Positions 1 through 12,244 of a stretch of 64,000 bases of DNA are shown one piece after another. Origin of the DNA: Citrus sinensis (lineage: Eukaryota > Streptophyta > Magnoliopsida > Sapindales > Rutaceae); the NCBI RefSeq assembly GCF_022201045.2, contig NC_068561.1, positions 24,186,501 to 24,250,500 on the forward strand, written 5' to 3'. How positions within the stretch are numbered: the first letter of the stretch is position 1; the number at the start of each line of letters is the position of its first letter. The notes under the pieces were generated by a model. It did not search any database. It was not told the DNA's origin and was given only the letters and a program-made list of their open reading frames with translations. The translations under genes and the position numbers were made by a program.

Positions 1-352
1 TTTGATTATGTTCTGGTAGCCTTGTTGAGGTCTAGCTTGGTAAAATATTTTTGCATTATAGAGGTCCAATTAATTTATTTTCCTAGCCTTATTGAGGTGG
101 ACATTTACATGTTTTAATTTTGTAATTTGAGATCGACCTCCACATGTTTAATTCTATATGTTAAGGTTGATATCTTCAAATTTTGTTCTATATGTTTAAC
201 TCTACAATTTGAGGTCAACATCTACATATTTGATTCTACAATTTGAGGTCAACATCTACATATTTGATTCTACAATTTGAGGTCAATATTTACATATTTG
301 ATTCTACATTCTGAGATTAAATTTATATATTTGATTCTATATTTTGAGAGGT
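1..352. repeat. 34-bp degenerate minisatellite
   Basis: About ten imperfect units, each starting with a 'gaggtc'-like core followed by 'acat.tttgattctacaattt'. Cores start near 27, 61, 94, 129, 211, 245, 279, 313 and 346, so the period is close to 34 bp. The units at 211, 245 and 279 are nearly identical and the outer ones are diverged. The array probably begins before the window. It is not coding. Confidence 0.75.
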
Positions 353-1768
353 TGGAGGGATTTTATTTTTCTATTTCTTTTTAAGCTTCCAACACCGATT
401 ATGTCTTCTTGGTATTGAAAACTAGGGACTGATGTTGATAGACAATTTTTGTCTAAACTAAATCATTATTGGTGGTATATTGATCCTAGAATTAAGGAGT
501 TGATGGCTCCATTACCACATAAAAAGGAGAAAATGGCCAACTATCTGGAGGGGGGCAATAAAAGGTAAAAATAGAGAAAGAGTTGGGGGAGGAACCTTGG
601 GGGATGATAATTGGAGAACATGATGGATGACATTGGGATGTTGAGAAATTCATATTGAACTCACTGTAAAGGCTCAGATCGTGTTGTCTTCTCCACCAAA
701 ACAAATTCAGTTGTTGAGGTCGTTTTTTGACATCAACAAAACTACTACCAGCTTCTGCTTCCATAACATTTTTCTTCATGTATTGATGATGACTCTTTAC
801 ACGAACAGACATCCAAAGGTCAATTGAATAAATTTGGGGATTTAAAGAATTCGTTTTTGTTTTTTTGTTTTTTTTTAAATTTGCGAAGCACTGCAAAATC
901 ATTTAACAACTAACATTAACGAGGATTCTTTCTTTTCTTTTTTTTTTAAATGTCAAATTGAGACCTTTTTGTGTTAATTTTTTCCGAAATCAATTAACAT
1001 ATTCAAGGAGTCTACATCTGTAAATGACTATGTATTTAACCTTCCATAAATACACATATTGTAAGGGAAAAAGAAAAAGAAAAACTAAAACTCTCAAGAA
1101 AATGCATATAATTAATCAGGTGTTTTTAGAAATAGATTTTCCTGTAATATTAATGTAAATTTATATATATTCTATTAAACAATAAAGATATTCTATAACT
1201 CGAGTCAAAAACCAAAAAAGTTTTTCCAATTAGATATCGATCGACTTGTGAGTTGTAGCAAAATTAAAACCAAACTCATTGATTTTTTTTTTTTTTTAAT
1301 TTTTGGAAAGTAAAACCCATATGATTGTTATCAAGAAGGGGAAAAAAAAAAACAAAGCAGCCCCTTTTGTTCGATGAGATCTATCTTTCCCTCTTAACGA
1401 GCGAACCAATGAGAATGAACTAAAATTGACAATTTGATTAATTTCTGGGTCCCTGGTTTTTCGTTTTGCTTTCATTTTGGGCCATGTTGTGTCTTTTTGT
1501 GCCAAATATTCAAAAAAGATAAGCATGAGAATTATTTTCAAGAAAAGAAAAGAAAAAATCAAAGATATGCACGTGTTTTATTTCTGTTAATATCACATAG
1601 AAAGAGGAAAAAATGCCAATAAATCTATGGGCTATCTGAGTAGTTGATTTCAGTTGCCGAAACCAGTACGAGTCTATCGACTATGGTCTTGTTTACTGCA
1701 GCTTAAAAAAAGTTGTAATTATGAAAAAAAAAATAATATGTAACAAATATAAAATTTAAATAATAATT
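353..1768. other. Intergenic, no gene supported
   Basis: This is AT-rich DNA with homopolymer runs. A minus-strand open frame of 136 codons at 492-902 has low-complexity Ser/Pro composition and no family match I know. I see no splice-consistent extension, so it is not called as a gene. Confidence 0.5.
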
Positions 1769-1774
1769 TTGATA

Positions 1775-2154
1775 AATGTATATCAAGGGATTCAGCTTGC
1801 ATGGAATTCGGGTATCCGCAGATTGAAAGTTGAAACGGATAGCCTTTGCGTTACTCAATTGGTGGCTAGACCTTCAGTGTTGACCAATGAATATGCTCCA
1901 TTGGTCCAAACTATCAAAGATTATCTCAAATTGGATTGGCATGTTTCCATCTCTCACATCTACAGAGAAGCAAATTTTGCTGCAGATTATATGGCGAACC
2001 TCGCGTTTTCTATTCCGCTAGGCCTTACTGTGTACCCTTCCCCCCCTTTGGACGTTAGGGCTCTGTTATTGCATGACTCTTACGGGGTTTCTCACCCCCG
2101 TTCTGCTATTCTCTAGCTCTTCTTAGAGCCCCAATTCATCAAAAAAAAAAAAAA
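1775..2154 (+). mobile_element. 5'-truncated LINE (non-LTR retrotransposon) 3' end, RNase H domain
   Basis: The frame from about 1778 to 2116 encodes the C-terminal half of a plant LINE-type RNase H domain. It contains an ETDSL motif with the metal-binding Asp, then a HIYREAN...AD..AN block typical of the last RNase H helix. After the TAG stop at 2114-2116 there is a short 3' UTR and a 14-A tail at 2141-2154, as expected for target-primed reverse transcription. Everything 5' of the middle of RNase H (endonuclease, reverse transcriptase) is missing, so the copy was dead on arrival. I could not find a clear target-site duplication. A host gene carrying an RNase H-like domain is the alternative, but the A tail argues against it. 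Confidence 0.8.
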
Positions 2155-5100
2155 TCTATCAAACAAATCAAAAATTATATCAATATAGTTTCTAAGTTAT
2201 AGCAGTTAGTGTTTACCAAATACTTTAGTACTGTAACTTTTAAAATACAACTACTCAATCTCAATTCCAAACGCACCATATATCTTACTACATTAGACAA
2301 AGAAAAAAAATATATACTAGTCTCATTTTAATACTAATATTGAACTTTTATTTAACATATTCTCATCGTTTTATTGTGGTGCGAATAAAATTGCACCTTA
2401 TTGCTTAGATTTATATTTTCTATAAGGTCAGACATGTACACGCGAGAATATATAACATACGGTATACTAAAATTAAACCCTAATGACCTGTGGAATGATC
2501 AAATGAGGCCTCCACACAACAGTCACAGCACTCAAGTTCAACTTGACTACATAAAGTGTGTACAAAATCTTGCATTTGATGTAAATGTTGGGGGATCACT
2601 TTTTAATTTGTTAAGCCCCCCTTCATCTGACATGTAAAAGGGATGAAGAATGTGTCCAAAAATGTTCAATTAAAATCTCTTTGATAAAATATGGGTTAGT
2701 AGACGCGGGGGCTTGGAGACGTCAAGATTTTATTTTATTTTTAATTTTTCTCCTCCTCTAATTTTGCATCACTCTAAAATAAAATTTTAATAAGTTGTTC
2801 TATTTGCCGATCTGAAGAAGCACACAGCAATTTTGCACATGGAATTGTTGGGCGGTGAAAAGTTTTAAAGTGCGTATTCAAATTAGGCATAAATTGCAGC
2901 AAATGTTTAGCAATATGAGAGTGTGTGGTTTATTATTATATTTATATTTTAGGTTGATGTCAGCACTTTCAATTGAACTTTTTAATAGGATATTAGCTCC
3001 TTATTCTCTCCCCCCCCCCCCCACAAAAAAAAGATTATAATTAACTTCTTACACCATCGGTTTTTTTCATATAATTTTATTTTTGACGTATCAATAATAA
3101 CTTATAGCCAAATATCAATTATATAACATGTAGCTCTAGATCAGTTTTACGATAGCTCATTTCGAGAATTTGTGTTCAAAGAAAGCAAAAATTGCTTTCG
3201 AATTATGAGAATTATATCTTCACCCCCATGAAGGATTGAATTAAGTAGAACCAGCTAGTGAAATATTTTTATTCACATGAGTTGAATTGAATATGTTTTT
3301 TTTTTAATTAAAAAAAAAGATTATAGTCTTCATATTACGCACTTTCTTTTTCCAATAAATTAATTATCGATTCTTAGTAAGAGATGATTTTAGGCATGGC
3401 AAACTATACATGTACATAAAAAGAGATTTGCCCACTAACTTTTTTATGGTGAAGAATTCTTATGCAAGATTTTCCCATATGGCCTTGTCAATTTCATGCC
3501 CAAGATCCTATGCCACATATTTTCATCCACATTCGAAGAATTTCAACGAGAGATAGACAAACTAAAGTGGCTGCAGCTGAGATCTATTACTTGATTATTT
3601 GTTTAAAATATATATATACGTCTTGGATGAATTGATGGCTGTGATGATTTAGAGGGGGACTGTCACCGTCCATTACATGAGCCATTAAACAACCCACCAA
3701 AACTTCTCTTTTATAAAATAAACAAACGTTAATATGTCGACAAATGAGAGCAAGATATAGAAGAAGATACTTACTAGATCAAAAGTACAAATTAAGAGCA
3801 AGATGAGACTGGCTTTACGTACCACTATTGGCTGGGACTCTTGTATTTAATTTGCTCATATCAAAACAAACATGTCTTTATTTATTTGTTTTAAATTTAA
3901 TCTTCAATTGCCAATACAATGATATTCTATTGGAGAAATTATTTGACTCGACGATGAGGTGATTTAATTATACTAACAGTAATAGATAAATGAGAAGAAA
4001 AAAAAAAGAGGAACCGATGGGATGCAATTAATAATACATGGGGGCCGATGATTAATACCGTATAATTACTTCGACACTGACAAAAATGACAAACAAATGC
4101 GACCGATAGAGCCTCTACATATAACGTATCCTTGTCAATTTTAAATTTTTAGGGTCATGAGTTCACATTAATTTCCCTATAGCTAGGACAAGTTGAAGTT
4201 TGATTGAAAGGCCTCACTCTTGTGCTTTGAATTAATAAAGACCTCTAGATTATTTGTTCTGAAATCTTAAGTTTGCAACACGAGCAGCAAATGTCCACAA
4301 CCACAATGCACAATGACGTCAAATAAATTAATACGTGCTACTTGATTGACAAGAACTGCTAGCTACCCTGACGATATTGAGCAAATTTTATATATATGCG
4401 GACAAGAAACTTGAATAAATATATCGAGAAAACTATGTGACACAAATTAGTTATGGAACAAAATTCAAGATTATTTTAGAGAACATACATACAAAAGTGT
4501 GATACTTATTAACACATTTATGAGAGTGAGACGTGTAGGACAAAAATGAAAGGTTCATGGGAAAATATTGAAAGACAAATAAAATTTTGTTGAATTTTTA
4601 CAACCTGATTTTCTGAAAATTTTTTAGAGCTGCACCCCCCCGGCCGCTTCACTCTTATCTTATCTTGAATAAAAAGAACAAAAGGTTGTCAAGGGTCTAA
4701 AACGTCATCCTGTGAACTGCTCTTTTTATGTTGACATCTTGACATCATGGCCAGGGGAGCCTCTAATTCCTCCAAGCTGGTGCAATTTCAAGGGCGCACT
4801 CAATTGTAGGTCAGCAATTGCTTGGAATTCCTGATGATTATTTATAGAAATTGTTCGATGATTTACACAACACCTGAACCCTCATCCTTCACTGGTTGCA
4901 TCATTGTTTGTTGCCTCCTCATCCTTCCTTCTGTTCTAATCATAGCTGCCAATAAACCTTCCTCTAATATACCTTTGTTTACTATATTTATTTCCTCTTG
5001 TAAATTTTCCTCTAAATTTTGGACTAACATACTGCCTTTTATTCAGTTTTATTTTTTTTTTAAATCAAAATATGAAATGTAATACCATAAATATATACAT

Positions 5101-5185
5101 AGTATAAAATCTTCATAAATTCAAGAGAGCTTAAATTAAAAAAGAAAAAAAAACTCCTAAATATTCTCCTATAAAAACTTAAAAG
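2155..5185. other. Intergenic, no gene supported
   Basis: AT-rich non-coding DNA with short open frames only, none longer than 90 codons and none resembling a known family. There is a 12-C run near 3010-3022 and several poly-A/T tracts. I see no RNA gene or complete mobile element here. Confidence 0.5.
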
Positions 5186-5349
5186 CGTAGATGATGATAT
5201 TTGTGGGAAGAGCTCTCGGGTTCGATCCCCATTAAACATATCATTTAGGAGGGATAAAGAGTCTTAACTGTGACTACACTCCAAATCCGGATTAATCGAG
5301 TCCCAATGCGGTCGCAGCACACTAGATGGTTTATAACAAAAAAAAAAAA
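5186..5349 (+). mobile_element. tRNA-derived SINE-like element
   Basis: A good Pol III B box (ggttcgatccc, 5219-5229) is followed by a body containing 'ccggattaatcgagtccc', a motif common near the 3' part of plant tRNA-derived SINEs. It ends with 'tggtttataac' and a 12-A tail at 5338-5349. The A box is poor, so the 5' end is degraded or truncated. No target duplication was found. A chance B box is possible, but B box, body and A tail occur in the right order and spacing. Confidence 0.6.
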
Positions 5350-5550
5350 TTATATGTACCAGAGAGATACTTTCAAGCTAATGCCTAGAATAAAGATTTT
5401 GCCATAATTTCAAAATCTGCAATGGATATCATAAAGAAGTAACAGTAAGAATATTACGTGATAGCACCAGGAATGTTCCCTTTAAAGTTCAGGGCCATTA
5501 AGGTCATTTAATATCATCCTATCAAACCAAAACCACTTCGAATCCCCCCC

Positions 5551-5557
5551 TATAAAT
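5551..5557 (+). promoter_or_regulatory. TATA box of GLUTAMINE DUMPER-like gene
   Basis: A TATAAAT sequence lies 110 bp before the ATG at 5661, preceded by a C run. It would give a leader of roughly 80 nt. Confidence 0.55.
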
Positions 5558-5660
5558 TCATCTTTTCGCACCAATCTAATTTCATTGCCACTAGACGTAC
5601 AACAACAATCAAAGAGTTCTTGATAGATCAAGAAACAGAGGAAACAGAAAGAGATAGCAA

Positions 5661-5978
5661 ATGAAGCCAGCGGCTGCAAACACAACGGCACCCATCGATC
5701 TTTGGCACTCTCCAATTCCTTACCTTTTTACCAGCCTAGCTCTAGTGCTAGTGCTAATAGCTGTGGCATTGGTCCTATTGTTATGCTCCTATCAAAAGCG
5801 TTACTCTAACTCATCATCAGGTAACGGGCGTGATCAAGAAAACCAACCGGCTGTGCTGCCGAAGGTGCTTGATCCTGAGCCAAAAGTGGTGGTGATAATG
5901 GCCGGAGATGACAAGCCGACATACCTGGCCACGCAGGCCACCATCTCATCAAAACCTTGCTGCTGCGAGCAAGTTTGA
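5661..5978 (+). CDS. GLUTAMINE DUMPER (GDU)-like single-pass membrane protein
   Basis: A 105-residue, intronless protein. One hydrophobic segment (about residues 18-43, rich in Leu/Val/Ala) is followed by a short basic stretch and a Ser-rich linker. Then comes VIMAGD at 78-83, the VIMAG motif that defines the plant GDU family, followed by PTYLA (86-90). In Arabidopsis, GDU proteins are small plasma-membrane and endomembrane proteins that stimulate amino-acid export and bind LOG2-type ubiquitin ligases through the VIMAG region. That role is family knowledge. The C-terminal CCC (100-102) might be lipidated or bind metal, which is speculation. The start is the first ATG after the TATA box at 5551. 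Length is at the short end of the family. It stands alone, with the nearest intact gene being the tRNA at 7.4 kb. Confidence 0.88.
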   Translation: MKPAAANTTAPIDLWHSPIPYLFTSLALVLVLIAVALVLLLCSYQKRYSNSSSGNGRDQENQPAVLPKVLDPEPKVVVIMAGDDKPTYLATQATISSKPCCCEQV

Positions 5979-7352
5979 GTTAAAGATTCGAGAAAGTAGC
6001 TACATCGATCATTTCCATGTGGCTGAATATAAAGTTTTGTTTTAATTCATGTATTTTATTTGTATTTGATCTTTCTTTCCTCTAAGTTGATTCTAGTGCT
6101 ATTGTATTGTGTTTGCGGGAATATGTAAATAATTTTGATGAGTGTAAGTAGATTTGTTCCAAGTTTTGGCCATATTACAAAAAAAAATGTCCAATCTTTC
6201 CAGTTCTTTTTACTGTTTTGGTTTCTCGCTCAACAGGATGTACTTAACAAACATATCATTTGAAGGTCTTTTACTGCTTGTCAATATGGAAACTGTTTTC
6301 TTGTATTCGAAGTAATATACTTTTAGAAATCACAATTAGCTTACCATTTTAAATGTTTTCTCAATAACCTTCTTTATTATAATAACACTCTTAATTTAAA
6401 TAATACCCATTTTTATTTGGTAGCAACGTGGCCTGCCTTGAATAAATAAAAGTCACAACAACTCAATTGCATATATAGAAAACACAACATCTTAATTCTA
6501 AACATATCTTTACTCTATAGGACGTGTCATAAATATATTTCTAGTTGGTTCCATCACTCCTCTTAATTTTCCATGTAATGTCATTATCATTATGGAAGCA
6601 ATGACTATGATGACGTTTGCTAATAATCATAGATAGATTATGGCAACAAATTCGCTATATACCCAAGAAAAGATACACAAGAAAAGTACTGTGTGAGAGT
6701 CCAGAGTGGACTAGCACCCACTTCCTTTTTCCCTTAACAGGTTTCTTGAAGGAGACGTTAACCTCATCTTGCTTAAGCTTAATCTCCCAAGATTAACAGC
6801 CTTCACCAGTTGCCAAACGACTCTAAAACAAATTAACCAGTCAATGATCCACAGCCGCAGAAAGTTCTTATGATGATCAAAATTTCATTACCCCAGTCAT
6901 TTCACAACTAGAGCATCTACCCATGTCCATAGGATATATAAATTTTCATGTAATTAATATGGCATTTGATTAGTTACTACCATGATTGACAAAAATTGTG
7001 CTTTGACTTTGCTAATTAGTGGACGCGGCGGCCTGGAAATGCAAAGAGGCTAAGGCCTATGATGGTCTGGTTGAATTAGCATCAGGCTGGTGAAAAAGAA
7101 TAAATAAATAAGGGCAACAGCACTGTGGGTAATGGGGGACAATGGTTTGATTTATAAACTGCTGTAGGTGACTAGGTGTTGCACAATTTGGATATACTCT
7201 CAGGATATTCTTATTCGGGGCTTGCAAAAGTTTTGTTTTGAAAAAGTTGAAAGCACAATCTGGGGTCTGCAGCTTGCTAAAAAGGCAATTTTAGTTTTTC
7301 TTCACGGGAGCATAAAATGATCATTGATCATTCCATCATTTAGGATAAAAGT
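5979..7352. other. Intergenic, 3' flank of the GDU-like gene
   Basis: The first 150-200 bp after the stop are T-rich and probably contain the 3' UTR. The remainder is AT-rich with no coding, RNA or repeat structure that I can support. Confidence 0.5.
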
Positions 7353-7359
7353 AAAAAAA
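7353..7359 (-). terminator. Pol III T-run terminator of tRNA-Leu
   Basis: Seven T residues on the minus strand begin 10 bases after the discriminator base of the tRNA, a normal RNA polymerase III stop. Confidence 0.8.
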
Positions 7360-7368
7360 GACGTGCTG

Positions 7369-7449
7369 TGTCAAGAATGGGATTCGAACCCATGCCCTTT
7401 CGGACCAGTACCTGAAACTGGCGCCTTAGACCAACTCGGCCATCTTGAC
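7369..7449 (-). tRNA. tRNA-Leu (anticodon CAG)
   Basis: Read on the minus strand, a 7-bp acceptor stem GTCAAGA/TCTTGAC closes the molecule with discriminator A. The D arm contains the A box TGGCCGAGTTGG. The anticodon stem CCAGT/ACTGG holds the loop TTCAGGT, giving anticodon CAG. A long variable arm follows, as in class II leucine tRNAs, and then the T arm with GGTTCGAATCC. No intron is present and CCA is not encoded. The intact stems suggest a functional nuclear gene that reads CUG codons. Confidence 0.95.
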
Positions 7450-9700
7450 ATTGTCGGTAGGTGAAGTCCAATAAAAATTTTATCATTTGATCGTTTCGAT
7501 GAGAAATCCTTCTCTATGGCTAGGAATCACTTTTGATTTAACTTGCTGGAGTTCAAAGTTGATTTCCTGACTCTTCTCTTGCTTTCTGCTTTCATTTTTG
7601 CCATCAAATATAATGCAAGTGAGATGAAATAGTTTAAAGATTGACCATGCATATGAGATCATATGCCTTTGCCTCTTAAAGCTAAACAAATAGTGAGTGG
7701 GTGACTATTCCTAGGCCCAGTAGATGAGGCTTTTACTGTTTTCTTGGGCTGCACTTTAGTTGGTTTTAGTCACCATCCTGTGGCGGAAGCTTCAGCCCAA
7801 GTAAAAGTACAAAATTGGGTTCACAAACCTTCACCAAATTCTGGTACATGCAGCAGCAACTTTAGAGCTTTAATGGGCTTCTGCTGCTGATTTTATAAGC
7901 AAGAAAGCAAATTCAAGAGCGCATGAATTGGGACATTTTAGAAGCTCGATTACGTTTCTATTTTCTAAGAGAATTATTCGTATATTCAAGTTTTTTTTTT
8001 TTTTGGTTTGATTTACTGTTAGTTAGTCAAACATCTACCAACACCAAACTTGGATTAGTACTATTATAGCGTACTCCGAATGTCTGAGCTTATTTTCTAT
8101 CACATTTGCACAAATGAACTTAACTTCCGTTTGAAGAGGTTCACATCAGAACTTCTTGAAATCAATATCAGAATGAAGTGTAAAAATTTAGAGTGTTAAT
8201 GTGCTTTTAGTTTTTGGGTGTGAACGCTCTTTGCGATCGCAGTTACTTGAGTTTGAATAATGATAGTAGGTAAGGATTGGTGTTCATTGAGGGAGATATC
8301 TCATCTTTATCCAAATCTTAGTTAAAAAAAAATTAATGCGCTTTCATAAAAACGTGTCCAAAATTGCAACTGCTTCAAAAACCACCACATTATTGACTTA
8401 AACGGGGAAGGGTTGCAGCAGCCATCTATGCAAGCACGTGGTAAAACATAATTTTTTTTTTTAATTATATCAGAATCATATAATTAAGGTAAGTCAAGAT
8501 GCAATCTTTGAAGAGAAAAAGCTGTAAAAAAGGATTCAAAAAGATTAAAGTTGAATTTGGTAGAGATGATGAGATTTTAAGTGGGAAGCAACCTAAGTCA
8601 CGCCATTAGAATATTAGACAGCAAGAAAAGTGTTGCCAACCCATTTTGTTTTCTTTTAATGATTTTTTTTTTTTAAAAAAAACCATTTTTTTGAGTTTAC
8701 TTCTGAGTCAAAAAGTAGTTAATCAAGTTGAGTAAGAAATATTGTGGGAAACAGTGGGATGTAAGAAATGAAGACTAGAAAAACATGAAAACTGTGAGTT
8801 TCCCATATGAAAAAAAGTAAAAAAAAAAAAGCCTGCGAGCTGCAAATTTCTTTTCACAAAAGTTGGCATGGAAACAACTGCCATGGCAGCTGCTATTGTT
8901 TATGCTGTTTTTGTTTTTTTTCATGTTATTGTCTAAAATAAACAAGTATTATGATTATGCATGCATGATACAACAACTTCTATCGATAATCAGATGTGAT
9001 GTGGGCGAGAGAGGCTTTGGTCTCATTTATAAGTAGTGGGTGCAAAACTGTGACAAATTGTAAGCGTAAAATGGACATTTTCAACTTAACAGTTGTTTTA
9101 TCTATGCATGCCAGTGTTTTGATCACAGTAACAAGAAGACAGTAGCCGTCTGTGTTAGAAGTTAAGGGACAAGAAAACAAACAATGACAGAACAAAAGTG
9201 TAAAGATCTTTGGCGGCCTCATTTGAAACATTTTGATCTGGATACCAGAACTCTGTAACTCACAGTTGGCTTATCTGCACTTTTTTTGCACAAAGCTGAT
9301 CTATGGTAATGCAAAAGACAAAAGAAATAAAGACATGTTAGAAAAATAGAGAAATCGGGATGGTTGTACTGACTCTATCATGCTTAGGGATATGGGTCTC
9401 ATATTTCTTCCAGTTTGAGGAATGGGTTCATCTGCATATTCTGGTGACACCAACGCAGAATTTTAAGTGTGAAGATATTTTCTCTCATGTTTATGAAATG
9501 GGTTCTTCTGTAAATATGCAATGAAAGAGAGCATGTGAAACTCCATTTCCTTCAAAATTTAAATTCTTTTAAGAAAAGGAAAAAAAGAAAAAAAGAAAAC
9601 AGTCTAATAAGCTGTCTATTGCAAGGGTCTTTCTTTCATTTTTTTTTTAATAAGAAAATGTTTAATTATCATAAAATCTGTTAAGATGTCAAAATCATCC
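7450..9700. other. Intergenic, no gene supported
   Basis: AT-rich DNA between the tRNA gene and the SOFL-like gene. Open frames are short and low-complexity. The stretch 8210-8330 ends in an A run and could be a decayed retroposon, but I could not identify it. Confidence 0.45.
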
Positions 9701-9710
9701 TATAGGCTCC

Positions 9711-9717
9711 ATAAATA
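9711..9717 (+). promoter_or_regulatory. TATA box of SOFL-like gene
   Basis: An ATAAATA sequence is followed by a CT-rich leader (about 9738-9790), a common plant core-promoter arrangement, 177 bp before the ATG at 9888. Confidence 0.5.
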
Positions 9718-9887
9718 GAGGTTTTATAACTTCTATGACACTTGTCTCTCTCTTCCTCCCTCCCACCGTCCTATATCACTCTCTTCTCCTAAATAAACTC
9801 TTTTTCTTTGCATTTCATCCTGGCTTCCGAATAATTACTTTCCACATCACCAGTGTTCATTGAGAATCTCTGGCTTTGCATAGAGCA

Positions 9888-10292
9888 ATGGACAACTCCA
9901 AATACCCTTTCGGCACAGAAGGATGTAGCAGCAGTGAATCTGGGTGGACAATGTACATTGACTCTCCTGCGCAAGAAGATGATATGGAATGCTACAATGA
10001 AGAGGATTACAGCAATGATCGTAAGAGTAACTACAATGATGGCATTCATGGTGGATTTAACAAGGAAGATAGTGATGATTCAATGGCTTCAGATGCTTCC
10101 TCTGGTCCAAGTCATCAGCATAAACGTCCAAATGATGAAGGTAGACATAGCACGGCAAGTTCTAAGCATGGTAAGAGTGGTACTAAGAAATTGCTTTCAT
10201 GGAAGAAGTCAAATGAAAAAGAGAAAAAAAGTGTTGATCATAGTAGTAAGCATAAGCATAAAAATGATGCTCACAAAAAACACTTCAAGTAG
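9888..10292 (+). CDS. SOB FIVE-LIKE (SOFL) family protein
   Basis: A 134-residue, intronless, very hydrophilic protein. It carries both signatures of the plant SOFL family: SGWTMYI near the N-terminus (residues 18-24) and an acidic-Ser box DDSMASDASSGPSH (63-76). The C-terminal half is Lys/His/Ser-rich with several basic clusters that could act as nuclear localisation signals. Arabidopsis SOFL proteins raise cytokinin levels and cytokinin responses by an unknown biochemical route; no enzymatic domain is visible here either. An ATG four codons upstream (9876) is in frame. I prefer 9888 because it gives MDNSK, closer to family N-termini as I recall them. Both motifs are intact, so I expect it to be functional. 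Confidence 0.85.
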   Translation: MDNSKYPFGTEGCSSSESGWTMYIDSPAQEDDMECYNEEDYSNDRKSNYNDGIHGGFNKEDSDDSMASDASSGPSHQHKRPNDEGRHSTASSKHGKSGTKKLLSWKKSNEKEKKSVDHSSKHKHKNDAHKKHFK

Positions 10293-12244
10293 TTCAATTT
10301 GATTTGTGCAGGATTGTAAAATCTTTGAGTTTACAAAAGGGTAAAATGTTTCTCTCTAGGATTTTTCTCTCAAGAATGGAATTGTATTCCATATCAGATA
10401 TTTGTAATTTCATACTTCCATTGCATATTTGAGATCAATTTGAACACATTCACACAGGAATAGAGTGTCTCCTGTTTTCTCAGCCATATGAATAATCATG
10501 TATTTCATTTCTGTTTTTCTTGGTTGAGTAACCATATCATACCATCTTTGGTTGGGTCACCAATCATATCGCACTTTCAACTTCTGGCCTTCTGCAATTC
10601 AATTGTTAGATCAAGGTGTTTCAAGGAAAAAATAAAAATAAAAAATTAATAAACACTACCTCATGAAGCAGATTAGAAGAAAGAGATAAAATGAAGTTAC
10701 TGTTCAATCGGGTTTGAATTGACAGAGAAAGAAACATTAAGTATTTTAATGGAATAAGCTATTAATAAGAATACATTTTTGTGCATGTGTGCCCATGTGT
10801 ACTTGTGTGTGGGTTAAGATATGAACTAGCAAGTTTAATGTGCTGGAAAGAAGAAAGATCATTAGATCAGCATGGAAAGACAAATAAGTGAGAGTTCTGG
10901 TGCATATGGGATTAGATTGAAGTACAAAAGAAAAATAAAATGATTGCAAGACAACAAATATTCTTTCAAAACTAATAAAAAACAACAATGAATTTGTGCA
11001 TGCATGAATGGGTGTGTACATTTGTGTGTGTTGTGCTGGAAAGAAGAAAGATCAGCCTAGAAAGACAAATGACAACTATTGAGGGCAACAAAGATATTTG
11101 AACACACAACAATGGCCACTTGTAAAAAAACTCAACTCTACAAAGATTGGAGGCAGGTGCAACAGCTAGGAACCTTCAAAATGTTGGCTGTACAATGAAG
11201 CTAAAGAAAAGAAACATTATAGAACATACCCAGATAATTCCTACCAAGAAAGCATGCACAGATATACTAACTGATATTCCTTATAGTTTAATGAATAATA
11301 CATATCACATCAAGAATATTCTGTTCACATTTAAAACGAAAAGGAGAAAAGAAAAGGTGTTAGCATGTGTTATAGAAGACAGAAAACAACAAAAAGTAAA
11401 CTAAAATAAGATTTTGTGTTTACTCCTAGTGCTAGTCTTGACTCTGTAGATTCATTTAAGGTTCTCACGGCAGTACTGGGGTGTTAAAACAAAAAGGAAA
11501 TTTATGTAACATGTTAAGGATTCTCTCAAATGTATAAATGAGCCATCCTTTAATAATATAACTGTGAAACTGGGAAGGGCTACCACTACAAATCGAAAAA
11601 GTAAAACTAAAGTTATTAAATGAGAGACAGAATGAATCCAAAGCATTAAAGCAAGAAGTTGGCCTATAACCTTAAAGTGAACTGAGTGTCAAAGATTGAA
11701 TGGTCGGGTAACTCGACCATCTTCTATCTATCATGTAAGAATGACTCGGCTTGCTTCAAGCGATGTGAGAAAGCAATGCAGATATAGGCCTTAATCTGAT
11801 TTGATATGTGAAAGCAATGATGTCACCTGAATCCCACAGAATGTTGAGCACAAACAATTTCAATCATCCAAATAGCAGCACAAGACTAGCACCACCAACT
11901 GATGATTTATTCAAAATATAAAACTTCTCTTCGATAATTTGATTAAACATTACATAAAAAGCCATTATGCCCAACAGTTATAAATACACGGCTCCTTAAA
12001 CTGCCGGGAACGAAAACTTAATCAATTTGCACCTTAACACAAAGCAAAGCAGAAGATCTGCCCAAGCACAAGCATGACAAACAAAAGAGAAATAATTCCA
12101 GAGATTTGATCTGATGAAACAATTCATACTTAAAACACACTTTCACCAAACACCAGTGGTGTAAGCTCTGCCCAGCTAGTCTAAAGCAGAGATTATTATG
12201 TTTATTAAGAGTTCTGGTTAAGCTGAATCTTTTTAGGAGAATAA
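10293..12244. other. Intergenic, 3' flanks of SOFL-like and 6PGD genes
   Basis: The stretch includes the 3' UTR of the SOFL-like gene, the diverged duplication at 10760-11075 and, next to 12244, the minus-strand 3' UTR of the 6PGD gene. I see no further gene. Confidence 0.45.
10760..11075. repeat. Diverged tandem duplication containing GT-rich tracts
   Basis: The segment tgctggaaagaagaaagatc occurs at 10841-10860 and 11034-11053. Each copy is preceded by a GT-rich stretch ('cttgtgtgtg' and 'tttgtgtgtg') and followed by related 'gaaagacaaat' sequence. The two copies are about 193 bp apart in the same orientation and clearly diverged. Confidence 0.55.

Noticed and set aside
492..902. 136-codon open frame on the minus strand
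   Set aside because: Low-complexity composition, no recognisable domain, no promoter or intron partner; not enough to call a gene.
8209..8335. Possible SINE with an A run
   Set aside because: No credible A or B box and no target duplication.
9853..10302. Longer frame (149 codons) overlapping the SOFL-like gene
   Set aside because: The alternative frame is Met/Ile/Val-rich nonsense; the 9888 frame contains both SOFL motifs.
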